Assembly: GCF_900112085.1 (NCBI RefSeq)
Contig: NZ_FOJY01000007.1
Span: forward strand, 35,058-99,057
Length of the DNA stretch: 64,000 bases
From: Acetitomaculum ruminis DSM 5522
GTDB taxonomy: Bacteria > Bacillota > Clostridia > Lachnospirales > Lachnospiraceae
Direction of reading: 5' to 3'
The first letter of the stretch is position 1; every line of letters begins with the position of its first letter. The notes beneath the pieces are model-generated. The model did not search any database. It was given only the letters and a program-made list of their open reading frames with translations, and had not been told where the DNA came from. A program made the position numbers and the translations under genes. This document shows positions 48,377 through 56,145 of this stretch, one piece after another.

Positions 48377-49096
48377 ATGAAAAAAAGAAAACTGATTAAA
48401 CTTTTGGGAGCAATGGTGATAATAGCAACCATTGGAGTAGGAGTTACACTGGCTTATCTTTCGGATAAAACAGGTACACTTAATAACACCTTTGCCATGG
48501 GAGATACACAAATTAAGCTAAAAGAGTCTGCAGTTGAATATTACGAATGGGGATTTAGAGATGCCGATGGTGATGAAAACTGGACAGTAGATTTTTCAAG
48601 AGGTTCAGATGGATTTATAAAAAACGGAGTAAAATATGAGGGATTAGTAGCAGGAGATCACATTTATAAGGATCCTACAGTTATTTTTGAGAGTGAAGTA
48701 TTTTCAGCAAATTATGTATATCTTGGAAATTGTCGCGTAGCAAATGAAGAAAATAAAACAATAGAAACAGTGCAAAAAGAATCTACAGATAAATCATTAG
48801 TATTTACTTTGGAAGATAATTGGGAAATATATGAAGCAAATGCAAATGGTGGAATAATAATAAGGGATACAGAGTTTTATAATAAATATTCTCAAGGCGT
48901 GTGGTCTACTTTGAATATATTTAAAGTATTTACAGAGGGAGACATCAAATATACAACAAAAATTCCAAATGATTTTAAAAGGGGTTCTACTTTTCAAGAT
49001 TTGAAGGTTCAGGCTTTAATAATGCAAACCGATTTTGTAACTCAGGCTGATGAAATAAATATTATTAAAGCAAATACTGACTGGTTAAATAATTAA
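48377..49096 (+). CDS. SipW-type secreted protein, type A (copy 1)
   Basis: The ATG at 48377 has AAGGAGG 6 nt upstream. The 239-aa product starts MKKRKLIKLLGAMV and has a SipW-type signal with TLAYLSDKTGTL. The mature part has the type A features: NTFAMGDTQIKLKESAVE, EWGFRDADGD, GLVAGDHIYKDPTV and the ending ALIMQTDF...IIKANTDWLNN. TasA/CalY-like proteins of this sort form extracellular fibres in other Firmicutes. It is the first of four genes arranged A-B-A-B under promoter C. Confidence 0.8.
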   Translation: MKKRKLIKLLGAMVIIATIGVGVTLAYLSDKTGTLNNTFAMGDTQIKLKESAVEYYEWGFRDADGDENWTVDFSRGSDGFIKNGVKYEGLVAGDHIYKDPTVIFESEVFSANYVYLGNCRVANEENKTIETVQKESTDKSLVFTLEDNWEIYEANANGGIIIRDTEFYNKYSQGVWSTLNIFKVFTEGDIKYTTKIPNDFKRGSTFQDLKVQALIMQTDFVTQADEINIIKANTDWLNN

Positions 49097-49120
49097 TAAA
49101 TATATAGAAGGAGGAATGGC

Positions 49121-49876
49121 ATGAAAAAAAGAAATTTTATTAAGTTATTTGTAGCTTTGATGGTAATTGCTGCGATAGGAGTAGGAAGTACCCTGGCTTA
49201 TCTTTCAGATAGAACAGAAAAATTAACTAACGTATTTACCGTTGGAAATATAGATTTAAAACTTAAAGAATCATGGACATATCAATCTCCAGACCACGAA
49301 GGATATACAGCTTATTACGGTGCTCATAGTTTTGAAGCAAATTTTGAACCGTTACCATGGAATATACTTCCAGGATACAGGAATGATGGAGTTGATTATA
49401 ATTATCTTGCACCAGGGCATTATATCTTAAAGGATCCTACTGTTTTTGCAAAGGCATCAGCAAAATCCTTGATATATGTTTATTTGGGAAACGCAGAGGT
49501 GGCAGATTTAAATGCAGGTACAATAAAACTAAAAACCAAAAAGTCTACAGACAAGACATTAATATTTACCTTGGAGGATATGTGGGAAGTATACGAAGCT
49601 AATGCAAAAGATGGGATTATTCTAAAATATAAAACCCAGGATGGTGATGAATTTGACTGGGATGATGCTAACAATCCTGGAAGCTATATGCCTATATTTA
49701 AGTATTTTAAATATAATAACAACATGTATACTACAAGAGTTCCATTGGATTATGAAAATGGTGTTACATATCAGAATCTTTCAATACAGGCATTAGGAGT
49801 ACAGGCAAAATTTGTTTCAGGTAATTCATCAGTTGAAAGAAAGATTATAAAAGAAAAAACCGGATGGTTGAAATAA
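49121..49876 (+). CDS. SipW-type secreted protein, type B (copy 1)
   Basis: 251 aa, with GAAGGAGGA before the ATG. The signal peptide holds STLAYLSDRTEKL. It shows the type B features: NVFTVGNIDLKLKES, LAPGHYILKDPTVFA, YVYLGNAEV, IILKYKTQDGD and the ending QALGVQAKFVSG...IIKEKTGWLK. Type B differs from type A in the middle and end but shares the same overall frame, so the two look like old paralogues. It follows a type A gene and precedes another one. Confidence 0.8.
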   Translation: MKKRNFIKLFVALMVIAAIGVGSTLAYLSDRTEKLTNVFTVGNIDLKLKESWTYQSPDHEGYTAYYGAHSFEANFEPLPWNILPGYRNDGVDYNYLAPGHYILKDPTVFAKASAKSLIYVYLGNAEVADLNAGTIKLKTKKSTDKTLIFTLEDMWEVYEANAKDGIILKYKTQDGDEFDWDDANNPGSYMPIFKYFKYNNNMYTTRVPLDYENGVTYQNLSIQALGVQAKFVSGNSSVERKIIKEKTGWLK

Positions 49877-49893
49877 GTGCAAGGAGGAATGGT

Positions 49894-50619
49894 ATGAAAA
49901 AAAGAAATCTGATTAAAGTTTTGGGAGCAATGGTAGTTTTGGCGGCCATTGGAGTGGGAAGTACTCTGGCTTATCTTTCAGATAGAACCGGTACACTTCA
50001 CAACACCTTTTCAATAGGAGATGTAAGTATAGCACTCAAAGAATCAGCTGTGGAATCCTGTGAATGGGGATTTAAAGATAAAGATGGAGCAAATACCTGG
50101 ACAGTAGATTTTTCCCAGGGAGAAAACGGTATCATAAAAGATGGAGTAAAATATGAGGGCATTGTAGCAGGGGAATATATATATAAAGACCCGACAGTTT
50201 TCCCTGTGGCATCCGTACATGCTTGTATTTATGTGCACCTTGGAAATTGCGAAGTAGTAGATGAGCAAAACGGAATCATTAGAACAAAAGTTATAGATGC
50301 TACTGATAAATCATTAGAATTTAAACTATGTGATAATTGGTACATCATTAATAAAAATGCAAATGGTGGCATAATTATTGAAGACTTTGGTGGTGGATGG
50401 GGTGAATACTATGATCAAGGAACCTCCATGGCTATATTTAAAGAATTAAAAGATGATGCAACTGGTGCAGTTTATACAACAAAATTACCTGATAATTTTG
50501 AAGAAGATTCTACATTCCAGGACTTAACAGTTCAGGCTATGATAATTCAAGGTGAGCATATTTATAATAATGAAGATATCGCTTTGATAAAAGCAAATAC
50601 TGACTGGTTAAATGATTAA
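49894..50619 (+). CDS. SipW-type secreted protein, type A (copy 2)
   Basis: The ATG at 49894 has AAGGAGG 7 nt upstream; the open frame begins 30 bases earlier inside the previous gene. The 241-aa product has the signal GSTLAYLSDRTGTL and the type A features NTFSIGDVSIALKESAVES, EWGFKDKDG, DPTVFPVASV and the ending AMIIQGEHI...LIKANTDWLND. It is more like the type A gene at 51726 than the one at 48377. Confidence 0.8.
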   Translation: MKKRNLIKVLGAMVVLAAIGVGSTLAYLSDRTGTLHNTFSIGDVSIALKESAVESCEWGFKDKDGANTWTVDFSQGENGIIKDGVKYEGIVAGEYIYKDPTVFPVASVHACIYVHLGNCEVVDEQNGIIRTKVIDATDKSLEFKLCDNWYIINKNANGGIIIEDFGGGWGEYYDQGTSMAIFKELKDDATGAVYTTKLPDNFEEDSTFQDLTVQAMIIQGEHIYNNEDIALIKANTDWLND

Positions 50620-50643
50620 TAAATATATAGAAGGAGGAATGGC

Positions 50644-51393
50644 ATGAAAAAAAGAAAATTGATTAAATTGTTTGGAGCAATGGTAGTTTTGGCAGTCGTT
50701 GGAGTAGGAAGTACTTTGGCTTACCTTTCAGATAGAACAGATACACTTACCAATGTATTTACAGTTGGAGATGTAGAATTACAGCTTAGGGAATCAAATG
50801 TTTATCATGTGGAGGAATCAGGATATATAGATGCGGATTTTGAGTATACTTGGGACGTAGATTCTTCTACACAAAATCCAAATGTAAATAATGGAGTAGA
50901 TTATTCTGATTGTGCGCCTGGTGATATTATTTTAAAGGATCCAACCGTTTTTGCAAATGCAACAGTTAAATCACTGATATATGTGTATTTAAAAAATATA
51001 GAGGTAGTGGATGCAGATACTGGAAAAGTACAAACAAAAGCAATTAAATCTACAGATAAGTCGTTACAATTTACTTTACACAGAGATTGGGAAATATATG
51101 AGGCAAATGCAAAAGACGGTATTATTATAAAATATAAAACCCAGGATGGTGATAAATTTAACTGGTATGATTCGTCTGAAGATACCGGGGATTATATGCC
51201 GGTATTTGAAGAATATCGTTGGTTTCTAGGTAGTTATGAATATTATACAACAGAAATCCCAAGTGATTCTGAAAGAGGTGCCACATATCAGGATCTTGAT
51301 GTTCAAGCACTCGGGGTGCAGGCTAAATATGTATCCGGTGATGCTACAGTAGAAAGACAAATAATTAAAGAAAATACAGACTGGTTAAACTAA
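50644..51393 (+). CDS. SipW-type secreted protein, type B (copy 2)
   Basis: 249 aa, with GAAGGAGGA before the ATG. It has the signal STLAYLSDRTDTL and the type B features NVFTVGDVELQLRES, DCAPGDIILKDPTVFA, IYVYLKN, IIKYKTQDGD and QALGVQAKYVSGDATVERQ. The end is nearly the same as in the type B gene at 52481, which points to a recent duplication. It is the last gene of operon C. Confidence 0.8.
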   Translation: MKKRKLIKLFGAMVVLAVVGVGSTLAYLSDRTDTLTNVFTVGDVELQLRESNVYHVEESGYIDADFEYTWDVDSSTQNPNVNNGVDYSDCAPGDIILKDPTVFANATVKSLIYVYLKNIEVVDADTGKVQTKAIKSTDKSLQFTLHRDWEIYEANAKDGIIIKYKTQDGDKFNWYDSSEDTGDYMPVFEEYRWFLGSYEYYTTEIPSDSERGATYQDLDVQALGVQAKYVSGDATVERQIIKENTDWLN

Positions 51394-51422
51394 TTATTAA
51401 AAATATATACGATGAATTTAAT

Positions 51423-51470
51423 CCCTTGTTTTAAAGTAATGCATAAACTTTAAAACAAGGGGTTATTTTT
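51423..51470 (+). terminator. Terminator of operon C
   Basis: A perfect 15-bp stem (51423-51437 with 51447-51461, starting CCCTTGTTTTAAAGT) followed by TTATTTTT. The stretch 51471-51614 has no gene; it holds a palindrome (51586-51600). Confidence 0.88.
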
Positions 51471-51614
51471 GTCATATAAAAGTCACACGGATTTATATAA
51501 ATTGCAGATATAACTAATTATTATGATACTAAAAAAAGAAAATTCGATTTAGAATCTTACACTTGGGTTTAATGATGATTTTTGAGATATTTAAAATATC
51601 ATTTTTCGGTAATA

Positions 51615-51647
51615 TGTGACTTGCCTGTGACATTGTAACAATATACT
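51615..51647 (+). promoter_or_regulatory. SARP-type promoter D
   Basis: TGTGAC at 51615-51620 and 51626-51631, 10 nt, then TATACT (51642-51647). The bases around it match promoter C closely, including TGTAAC after the second hexamer, so the promoter was copied together with its genes. Confidence 0.85.
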
Positions 51648-51725
51648 TAACACATAAAAAAGAGAGTTCGTGAGGTACCATAGACGAATATAAACAGTAA
51701 TTAATTGTTTACAAGGAGGAATGGC

Positions 51726-52454
51726 ATGAAAAAGAGAAATCAGATTAAAGTTTTAGGAACAATGGTAGTAATAGCAGCCATTGGAATAGGAAGTACTCTG
51801 GCTTATCTTACAGATAAAACAGATACTCTTCATAACACCTTTTCAATAGGAGATGTGAGTATAGCACTTAAAGAGTCTGCAGTAGAATCTTGTGATTGGG
51901 GATTTAAAGATAGTGATGGTGATAATACCTGGACAGTAGATTTTTCACAAGACGCAAATGGAAATATTAAAAATAGCGTAACATACGACGGTCTTGTAGC
52001 AGGTGATTTTATATATAAAGATCCTACAGTTTTTCCTGTGGCATCAGTAAGTTCTACTGTATATGCTTATCTTGGAAATTGCGAAGTAGTAAATGAGGAT
52101 CAAGGAATTATCCAAACAAAAGCGATAGCTTCTACAGATAAATCCTTGGAGTTTACTTTGGATGATTATTGGGAAATATATGAAAAAGATGCAAATAAGG
52201 GCATAGTTTTAATGTATACCGGAGGAGGCTGGTGGGCAGATCACTTTACTCAGGGAACTTCCATATCAATATTTAAAAAATTCAAAGATGAGACAACTGG
52301 TGCAGTTTATACAGCCAAATTACCAAATGACTTTGAAGAAGATTCAACATTCCAGAACTTAACAGTTCAAGCTATGATAATTCAGCATAATTTTATTGAG
52401 AATGATGATGTAAATAATCTGATTAAGACAAATACGAACTGGTTAGATGACTAA
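51726..52454 (+). CDS. SipW-type secreted protein, type A (copy 3)
   Basis: The ATG at 51726 has AAGGAGG upstream. The 242-aa product has the signal GSTLAYLTDKTDTL and type A features (NTFSIGDVSIALKESAVES, DWGFKDSDGD, DPTVFPVASV, AMIIQHNFI...LIKTNTNWLDD). It is first in a two-gene A-B operon under promoter D. Confidence 0.8.
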   Translation: MKKRNQIKVLGTMVVIAAIGIGSTLAYLTDKTDTLHNTFSIGDVSIALKESAVESCDWGFKDSDGDNTWTVDFSQDANGNIKNSVTYDGLVAGDFIYKDPTVFPVASVSSTVYAYLGNCEVVNEDQGIIQTKAIASTDKSLEFTLDDYWEIYEKDANKGIVLMYTGGGWWADHFTQGTSISIFKKFKDETTGAVYTAKLPNDFEEDSTFQNLTVQAMIIQHNFIENDDVNNLIKTNTNWLDD

Positions 52455-52480
52455 TGTATGGATTTAGAAGGAGGAATGGC

Positions 52481-53221
52481 ATGAAAAAGAGAGATTTGAT
52501 TAAAGTTTTAGGAACAATGGCAGTTATTGCAGCTGTAGGAGTAGGAAGTACCATGGCATATCTTACAGATAAAACAGATACCCTTACTAACGTATTTACA
52601 GTTGGAAATATAGAATTACAGCTAAAGGAATCTAATGTAGTTCATGATAGCGAAGATGGATATTTAGATAATGATGGAGAGGTTTTTTGGACTGTAGATT
52701 TTACCACAGATTATCAATATGGCAGAAAAAATGGGGTAGACTATTCAGAGTGTGCACCAAATGAGATTATTTTAAAGGATCCCACAGTTTTTGCAAATAC
52801 ATCAGTTAAATCACTGATATATGTGTATTTAAAAAATGCAGAGGTTGTGAATGCAAGTGCAGGAACAATAAGAACAAAGGTAGTAGAAACTACAGATAAG
52901 TCTCTACAATTTACCTTAGAAGATTGTTGGGAAATATATGAAGATAATGCAAAAGACGGTATTATTTTAAAATATAAAACCCAGGATGGTAATACCTTTA
53001 CTTGGTATGATCCTTCTGATGGTTCAGGGAATTGTATGCCAATTTTTAAGGAATGTGTAGCTAACGGAAACGGTACAACAGAAATCCCAAAAGATGCTGA
53101 AAGAGGTGCCACATTCCAGGATCTTGATATTCAGGCATTAGGTGTACAGGCAAAATATGTATCCGGTGATGCAACAGTAGAAAAACAGATTATTAAAGAT
53201 AATACAGATTGGTTAAACTAA
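52481..53221 (+). CDS. SipW-type secreted protein, type B (copy 3)
   Basis: The ATG at 52481 has AGAAGGAGGA upstream; the open frame overlaps the previous stop. The 246-aa product has the signal STMAYLTDKTDTL and type B features (NVFTVGNIELQLKES, ECAPNEIILKDPTVFA, IYVYLKNAEV, ILKYKTQDGN, QALGVQAKYVSGDATVEKQ). It completes the third A-B pair and is followed by a terminator. Confidence 0.8.
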   Translation: MKKRDLIKVLGTMAVIAAVGVGSTMAYLTDKTDTLTNVFTVGNIELQLKESNVVHDSEDGYLDNDGEVFWTVDFTTDYQYGRKNGVDYSECAPNEIILKDPTVFANTSVKSLIYVYLKNAEVVNASAGTIRTKVVETTDKSLQFTLEDCWEIYEDNAKDGIILKYKTQDGNTFTWYDPSDGSGNCMPIFKECVANGNGTTEIPKDAERGATFQDLDIQALGVQAKYVSGDATVEKQIIKDNTDWLN

Positions 53222-53252
53222 TTATTTATCACAATATATAATGTAATCAATT

Positions 53253-53289
53253 CCCTCGCCTTAAAAATATTTAATAAGGCGGGGGTTTG
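53253..53289 (+). terminator. Terminator of operon D
   Basis: CCCTCGCCTTA pairs with TAAGGCGGGG (one mismatch), followed by GTTTGT. The T tract is short. Confidence 0.7.
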
Positions 53290-53304
53290 TATATAAGGTG
53301 AAAA

Positions 53305-53526
53305 ATATTTATTGTCAGCTACTTAAAGAGTTGACAGGAAGGAAAAGCAGGTACTTCTTCAAAGTTATTTGTAGATAAGCTTGTTATGCCGGCAGAACTT
53401 GGAAATAAATGGGCAAATTGTAAAGTTGATGTAAGCTATGAAGCTGAGGCAGTTCAATATGACCACTTTACAAGTTGGGATGATGTTGATAACAATAAAA
53501 TAACCGTGGAATCATACGAGTATTAA
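53305..53526 (+). pseudogene. Remnant of a CalY/TasA-like gene
   Basis: Read in frame to the stop at 53524, the sequence codes for GTSSKLFVDKLVMPAELGNK, WANCKVDVSYEAEAVQYDHF and ITVESYEY. This matches the C-terminus of the intact gene at 53714 (SSKVFTDTQTIPTELGNIWA, EAIQYEHM, IAIESYEY). The N-terminal two-thirds, signal peptide and start are missing, and there is an in-frame TGA at 53332. It lies between the terminator of operon D and promoter E, so it is a decayed, truncated paralogue. Confidence 0.85.
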
Positions 53527-53622
53527 TAACCCTATTCTACAATCCTTAAAAGGTTTTTAGTTACATTTGTCCACAGTAGAAAAGATAGATTCTGATAAAA
53601 GAATTTATTTTAGCTTGAAATA

Positions 53623-53655
53623 TGTGACTTGTATGTGACGCTGAATATATATAAT
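53623..53655 (+). promoter_or_regulatory. SARP-type promoter E
   Basis: TGTGAC at 53623-53628 and 53634-53639, 10 nt, then TATAAT (53650-53655). It drives the CalY/TasA-like gene at 53714. Confidence 0.85.
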
Positions 53656-53713
53656 GGTCACAGAAGTTGAGAGTAATACTATATTAAATAACATATGCAA
53701 GGAGGAACAATGC

Positions 53714-54382
53714 ATGAAAAAAAGTAAAGTCTTATCAGTAATTGCAGCTTTATCAGTTGTTGCAGTTCTTGGAATAGGAACAACAATGGCTTACTTCACA
53801 GACACAGAAGATGCTGCAAATTCTGCTTCAACCAGTAGAGTAGATATCTCCCTTACAGATGAGGGAACAAATACGGCTAAAATAGTACCTGGTGATACAA
53901 TCAAATTCAATCCTGTAGTAGCAGTTGCTCAAGAATCGGCAGATGCAGCTGTAAGAGTTAAAGTAGAACTTAAGGTCACAAAAGAAGTAGCTACATCACA
54001 AACTAATATTGCACAGTGTGTAGCAGATCTTGAGAAGATGGTTAAAGGAGAATTTGGTAATAACAACGCATACGCAGCATGGCTTACAACAGATTGGACA
54101 ATTGCTGATGTTACTACAGATACCAGTGCAGGTACAGTAAAATTTGTAGCATATTACGGAACCAAAGCTACACCAGCACAATTTAAAGCAAATACTTCTT
54201 CAAAGGTATTTACAGATACACAGACTATACCTACAGAACTTGGAAATATTTGGGCAGATTGTAAAGTGGCTGCAGCTTACACCGCTGAAGCAATTCAATA
54301 CGAGCATATGCCTGCAGATGTTTGGGATGCAGTTGATGCTGGAACAATCGCTATAGAATCATACGAATATGTAGCACCGTAA
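53714..54382 (+). CDS. Camelysin/TasA-like SipW-dependent protein
   Basis: The ATG at 53714 has AAGGAGGA upstream. The 222-aa product has the textbook SipW-type signal TTMAYFTDTEDAANSAS, then DISLTDEG and VPGDTIKFNPVVAVAQESADAAVRVKVELKV, close to the camelysin/TasA fold. It is the member of this island most like classical CalY. It stands alone behind promoter E and is related to the pseudogene just upstream. It is a probable extracellular fibre subunit. Confidence 0.85.
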   Translation: MKKSKVLSVIAALSVVAVLGIGTTMAYFTDTEDAANSASTSRVDISLTDEGTNTAKIVPGDTIKFNPVVAVAQESADAAVRVKVELKVTKEVATSQTNIAQCVADLEKMVKGEFGNNNAYAAWLTTDWTIADVTTDTSAGTVKFVAYYGTKATPAQFKANTSSKVFTDTQTIPTELGNIWADCKVAAAYTAEAIQYEHMPADVWDAVDAGTIAIESYEYVAP

Positions 54383-54390
54383 GTAGAAAA

Positions 54391-54424
54391 TAGAATATGC
54401 CAACGGCAAGGCACATTATTCTAT
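54391..54424 (+). terminator. Possible terminator after the CalY-like gene
   Basis: TAGAATATGCC can pair with GGCACATTATTCTA with a 3-nt bulge. No T run follows directly, so the call is tentative. Confidence 0.35.
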
Positions 54425-54467
54425 AAATAAGGTTATTTTTGGCAATTAAGACAGGGTTTGATAATTA

Positions 54468-54526
54468 AGCTAAAGGTACACGGGTTAGAAATTGGTAGAG
54501 CGTGAAAACCTGGTGTATCTTTAGCT
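54468..54526 (+). other. Long imperfect hairpin of unknown role
   Basis: AGCTAAAGGTACAC-GGGTT (54468-54486) pairs with AACCTGGTGTATCTTTAGCT (54507-54526) with one G-U pair and one bulge, around a 20-nt loop. It lies in the leader region of the 54627 operon. It is not a terminator, having no T run. It could be a structured leader RNA. Confidence 0.45.
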
Positions 54527-54626
54527 ATATCAATAAAGGATTTTGAGATTTGTGAGACGGAGGATATTGAGATAAGTGAAAAAAACACTTAAAAAAATAT
54601 ATAATTGTATGTTGAGGTAAGTAGTT

Positions 54627-54830
54627 ATGCAAAGGATAGAGAAGAAAAAAGGCAATCAAAGCTTTGTTATAAATGTGCGAAGTCAGGAGAATCATACCTG
54701 GCAGGGTACAATCTCCTGGGTAGAGGGGAAAAAGCAGGTTAATTTTAGAAGTGCTTTGGAATTAATGAGGCTTATGGATTCTGTTTTATCAGATGATACA
54801 GAAAAAGGTGAGAGTCTGGTAAATGAATAA
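54627..54830 (+). CDS. Small TWQG-motif protein, unknown function
   Basis: 67 aa, ATG at 54627 with GAGGTAA 6 nt upstream. Cytoplasmic, no signal peptide. The core FVINVRSQENHTWQGTI...KQVNFRSALELMRLMDSVL resembles the C-terminus of the protein at 41071. It overlaps the signal peptidase gene by 8 bp, so the two are translationally coupled. The family is unrecognised. A TATAAT stands at 54600-54605 without a clear -35 box. Confidence 0.72.
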   Translation: MQRIEKKKGNQSFVINVRSQENHTWQGTISWVEGKKQVNFRSALELMRLMDSVLSDDTEKGESLVNE

Positions 54831-55329
54831 GAAAATTTTAAAAATATTTAGCAACGTAGCCACTATTTGTTTAGTGGTTATTGTTTTATTAACCATACCG
54901 GTTGCAATGCCTAAAATACTTGGATGGGAAGCATATTGTGTTTTATCAGGAAGTATGGAGCCGGATTTTGGCATAGGCAGTCTGATTTATGTAAAACACG
55001 ATAATTATAATGAGGTTCAGGTAGGAGATGTAATTACTTACAGATTAGGTACTGATACTGATGCCGTAATGACCCATAGAGTGATAGAGATAGACGATGA
55101 AAATGATGCTTTTATAACAAAAGGTGATGCCAATGATGATAAGGATTTGGAGCCTGTTAAATTTAAAAGGCTGATAGGAAAACCATTCCTGGTGATTCCT
55201 TTTTTGGGGTATCTTTATAATATTTATGGAAATTTTTATGGAAGAGCCATTATGTTTGTTGTTTTTATAATTGCAGCTTTGGTATATCTGGGAGAAAGTT
55301 TAGTTGGAAGAAAAGAAAAAGAAAAATAG
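54823..55329 (+). CDS. sipW: SipW-type signal peptidase I (second copy)
   Basis: 168 aa with an N-terminal helix (about residues 13-31), the catalytic Ser44 in LSGSMEPDF and His85 in AVMTHRV, the Ser-His type of SipW. GDANDDKDLEPV is the conserved late motif, and a C-terminal helix follows. It is the second SipW of the island (the first is at 47406). It overlaps the TWQG gene upstream and the sortase gene downstream by 26 bp. It would process the TasA-like proteins of this locus. Confidence 0.92.
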   Translation: MNKKILKIFSNVATICLVVIVLLTIPVAMPKILGWEAYCVLSGSMEPDFGIGSLIYVKHDNYNEVQVGDVITYRLGTDTDAVMTHRVIEIDDENDAFITKGDANDDKDLEPVKFKRLIGKPFLVIPFLGYLYNIYGNFYGRAIMFVVFIIAALVYLGESLVGRKEKEK

Positions 55330-56071
55330 CAAAGCTGGGTACAGTGTAATAATTGTAATTGGGCTTTGCTTGATTTTGTTTTCGGCAGTAGCTTTATTTT
55401 ATATAGGATATGGCTATTACACTGCTCAAAAAGAATATAAGGACATTACGCAAGAATATTTAAAAGAGGATAAATTAAAAGACTCAGATGACTGGTGGTA
55501 TAAAGGTGTTCATATAAACTTTGATGATCTGGAAAAAATAAATCCCGATGTAATCGGCTGGATTCGTTTCGATAATTTAGGGATAAGTTATCCTATAATG
55601 CAGACAGATAATGATAAAAGCTATCTTAAAAAGACATTTTTTGGTAATAAAAACAGTGCAGGTTCGATATTTTTATCTTATATGAATTCTTATGATTTTA
55701 GCGATTATCATAGTATTATTTTCGGGCATAATATGATAGACGGTTCAATGTTTGCAAAATTAAAAAAATATGCCGACATTGATTTTTATAAAGAAAATAA
55801 ATATTACACCATCTATACAAAAAACAAGGTTATAAGAGTAGAGATATTTTCCGCTTCGTCCATAAGCCCTAAGAGTGATATTTATACAATTTATAACAGC
55901 TATGATGATACTTATCCGGATTTTGTTAAAAATCTGAAAGAAAAGTCTACCTATGATACGGGAGTTGAGGTGAATGATAAAGATAGAGTAATTACCTTAT
56001 CAACCTGCTATGGAGACTATAAAAGATTCGTAGTACATGGAAAAATAATAAAAGAGAAAGAAAATAAATAA
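55304..56071 (+). CDS. srtB: Class B sortase
   Basis: 255 aa, probably starting at TTG 55304 inside the end of sipW. An N-terminal helix (about residues 14-36) anchors it. The catalytic residues are His142 (FGHNMIDGSMF), Cys235 (TLSTC) and Arg241 (KRFVVHG). VIGWIRFDNLGISYPIMQ and the helix before the His are typical of SrtB. It would attach proteins with a C-terminal sorting signal to the cell wall or link pilin subunits. Likely substrates are the products of 37655 and 38467, whose signals are not LPxTG. It is the last gene of the operon. Confidence 0.92.
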   Translation: MEEKKKKNSKAGYSVIIVIGLCLILFSAVALFYIGYGYYTAQKEYKDITQEYLKEDKLKDSDDWWYKGVHINFDDLEKINPDVIGWIRFDNLGISYPIMQTDNDKSYLKKTFFGNKNSAGSIFLSYMNSYDFSDYHSIIFGHNMIDGSMFAKLKKYADIDFYKENKYYTIYTKNKVIRVEIFSASSISPKSDIYTIYNSYDDTYPDFVKNLKEKSTYDTGVEVNDKDRVITLSTCYGDYKRFVVHGKIIKEKENK

Positions 56072-56079
56072 AGTTATTT

Positions 56080-56114
56080 AAAGGCATTACCGTATGAAAA
56101 AGTAATGCCTTTTT
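56080..56114 (+). terminator. Terminator after the sortase gene
   Basis: AAAGGCATTAC pairs with GTAATGCCTTT, followed by TT. It ends the surface-protein island; a minus-strand operon converges from the other side. Confidence 0.85.
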
Positions 56115-56145
56115 GTCAGTAAAACATTGATAGATTAAGGCTTTT

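Noticed and set aside
54490..54506. tRNA-like D-arm sequence
   Set aside because: No acceptor stem, anticodon arm or T-arm can be folded around it, so no tRNA is called.
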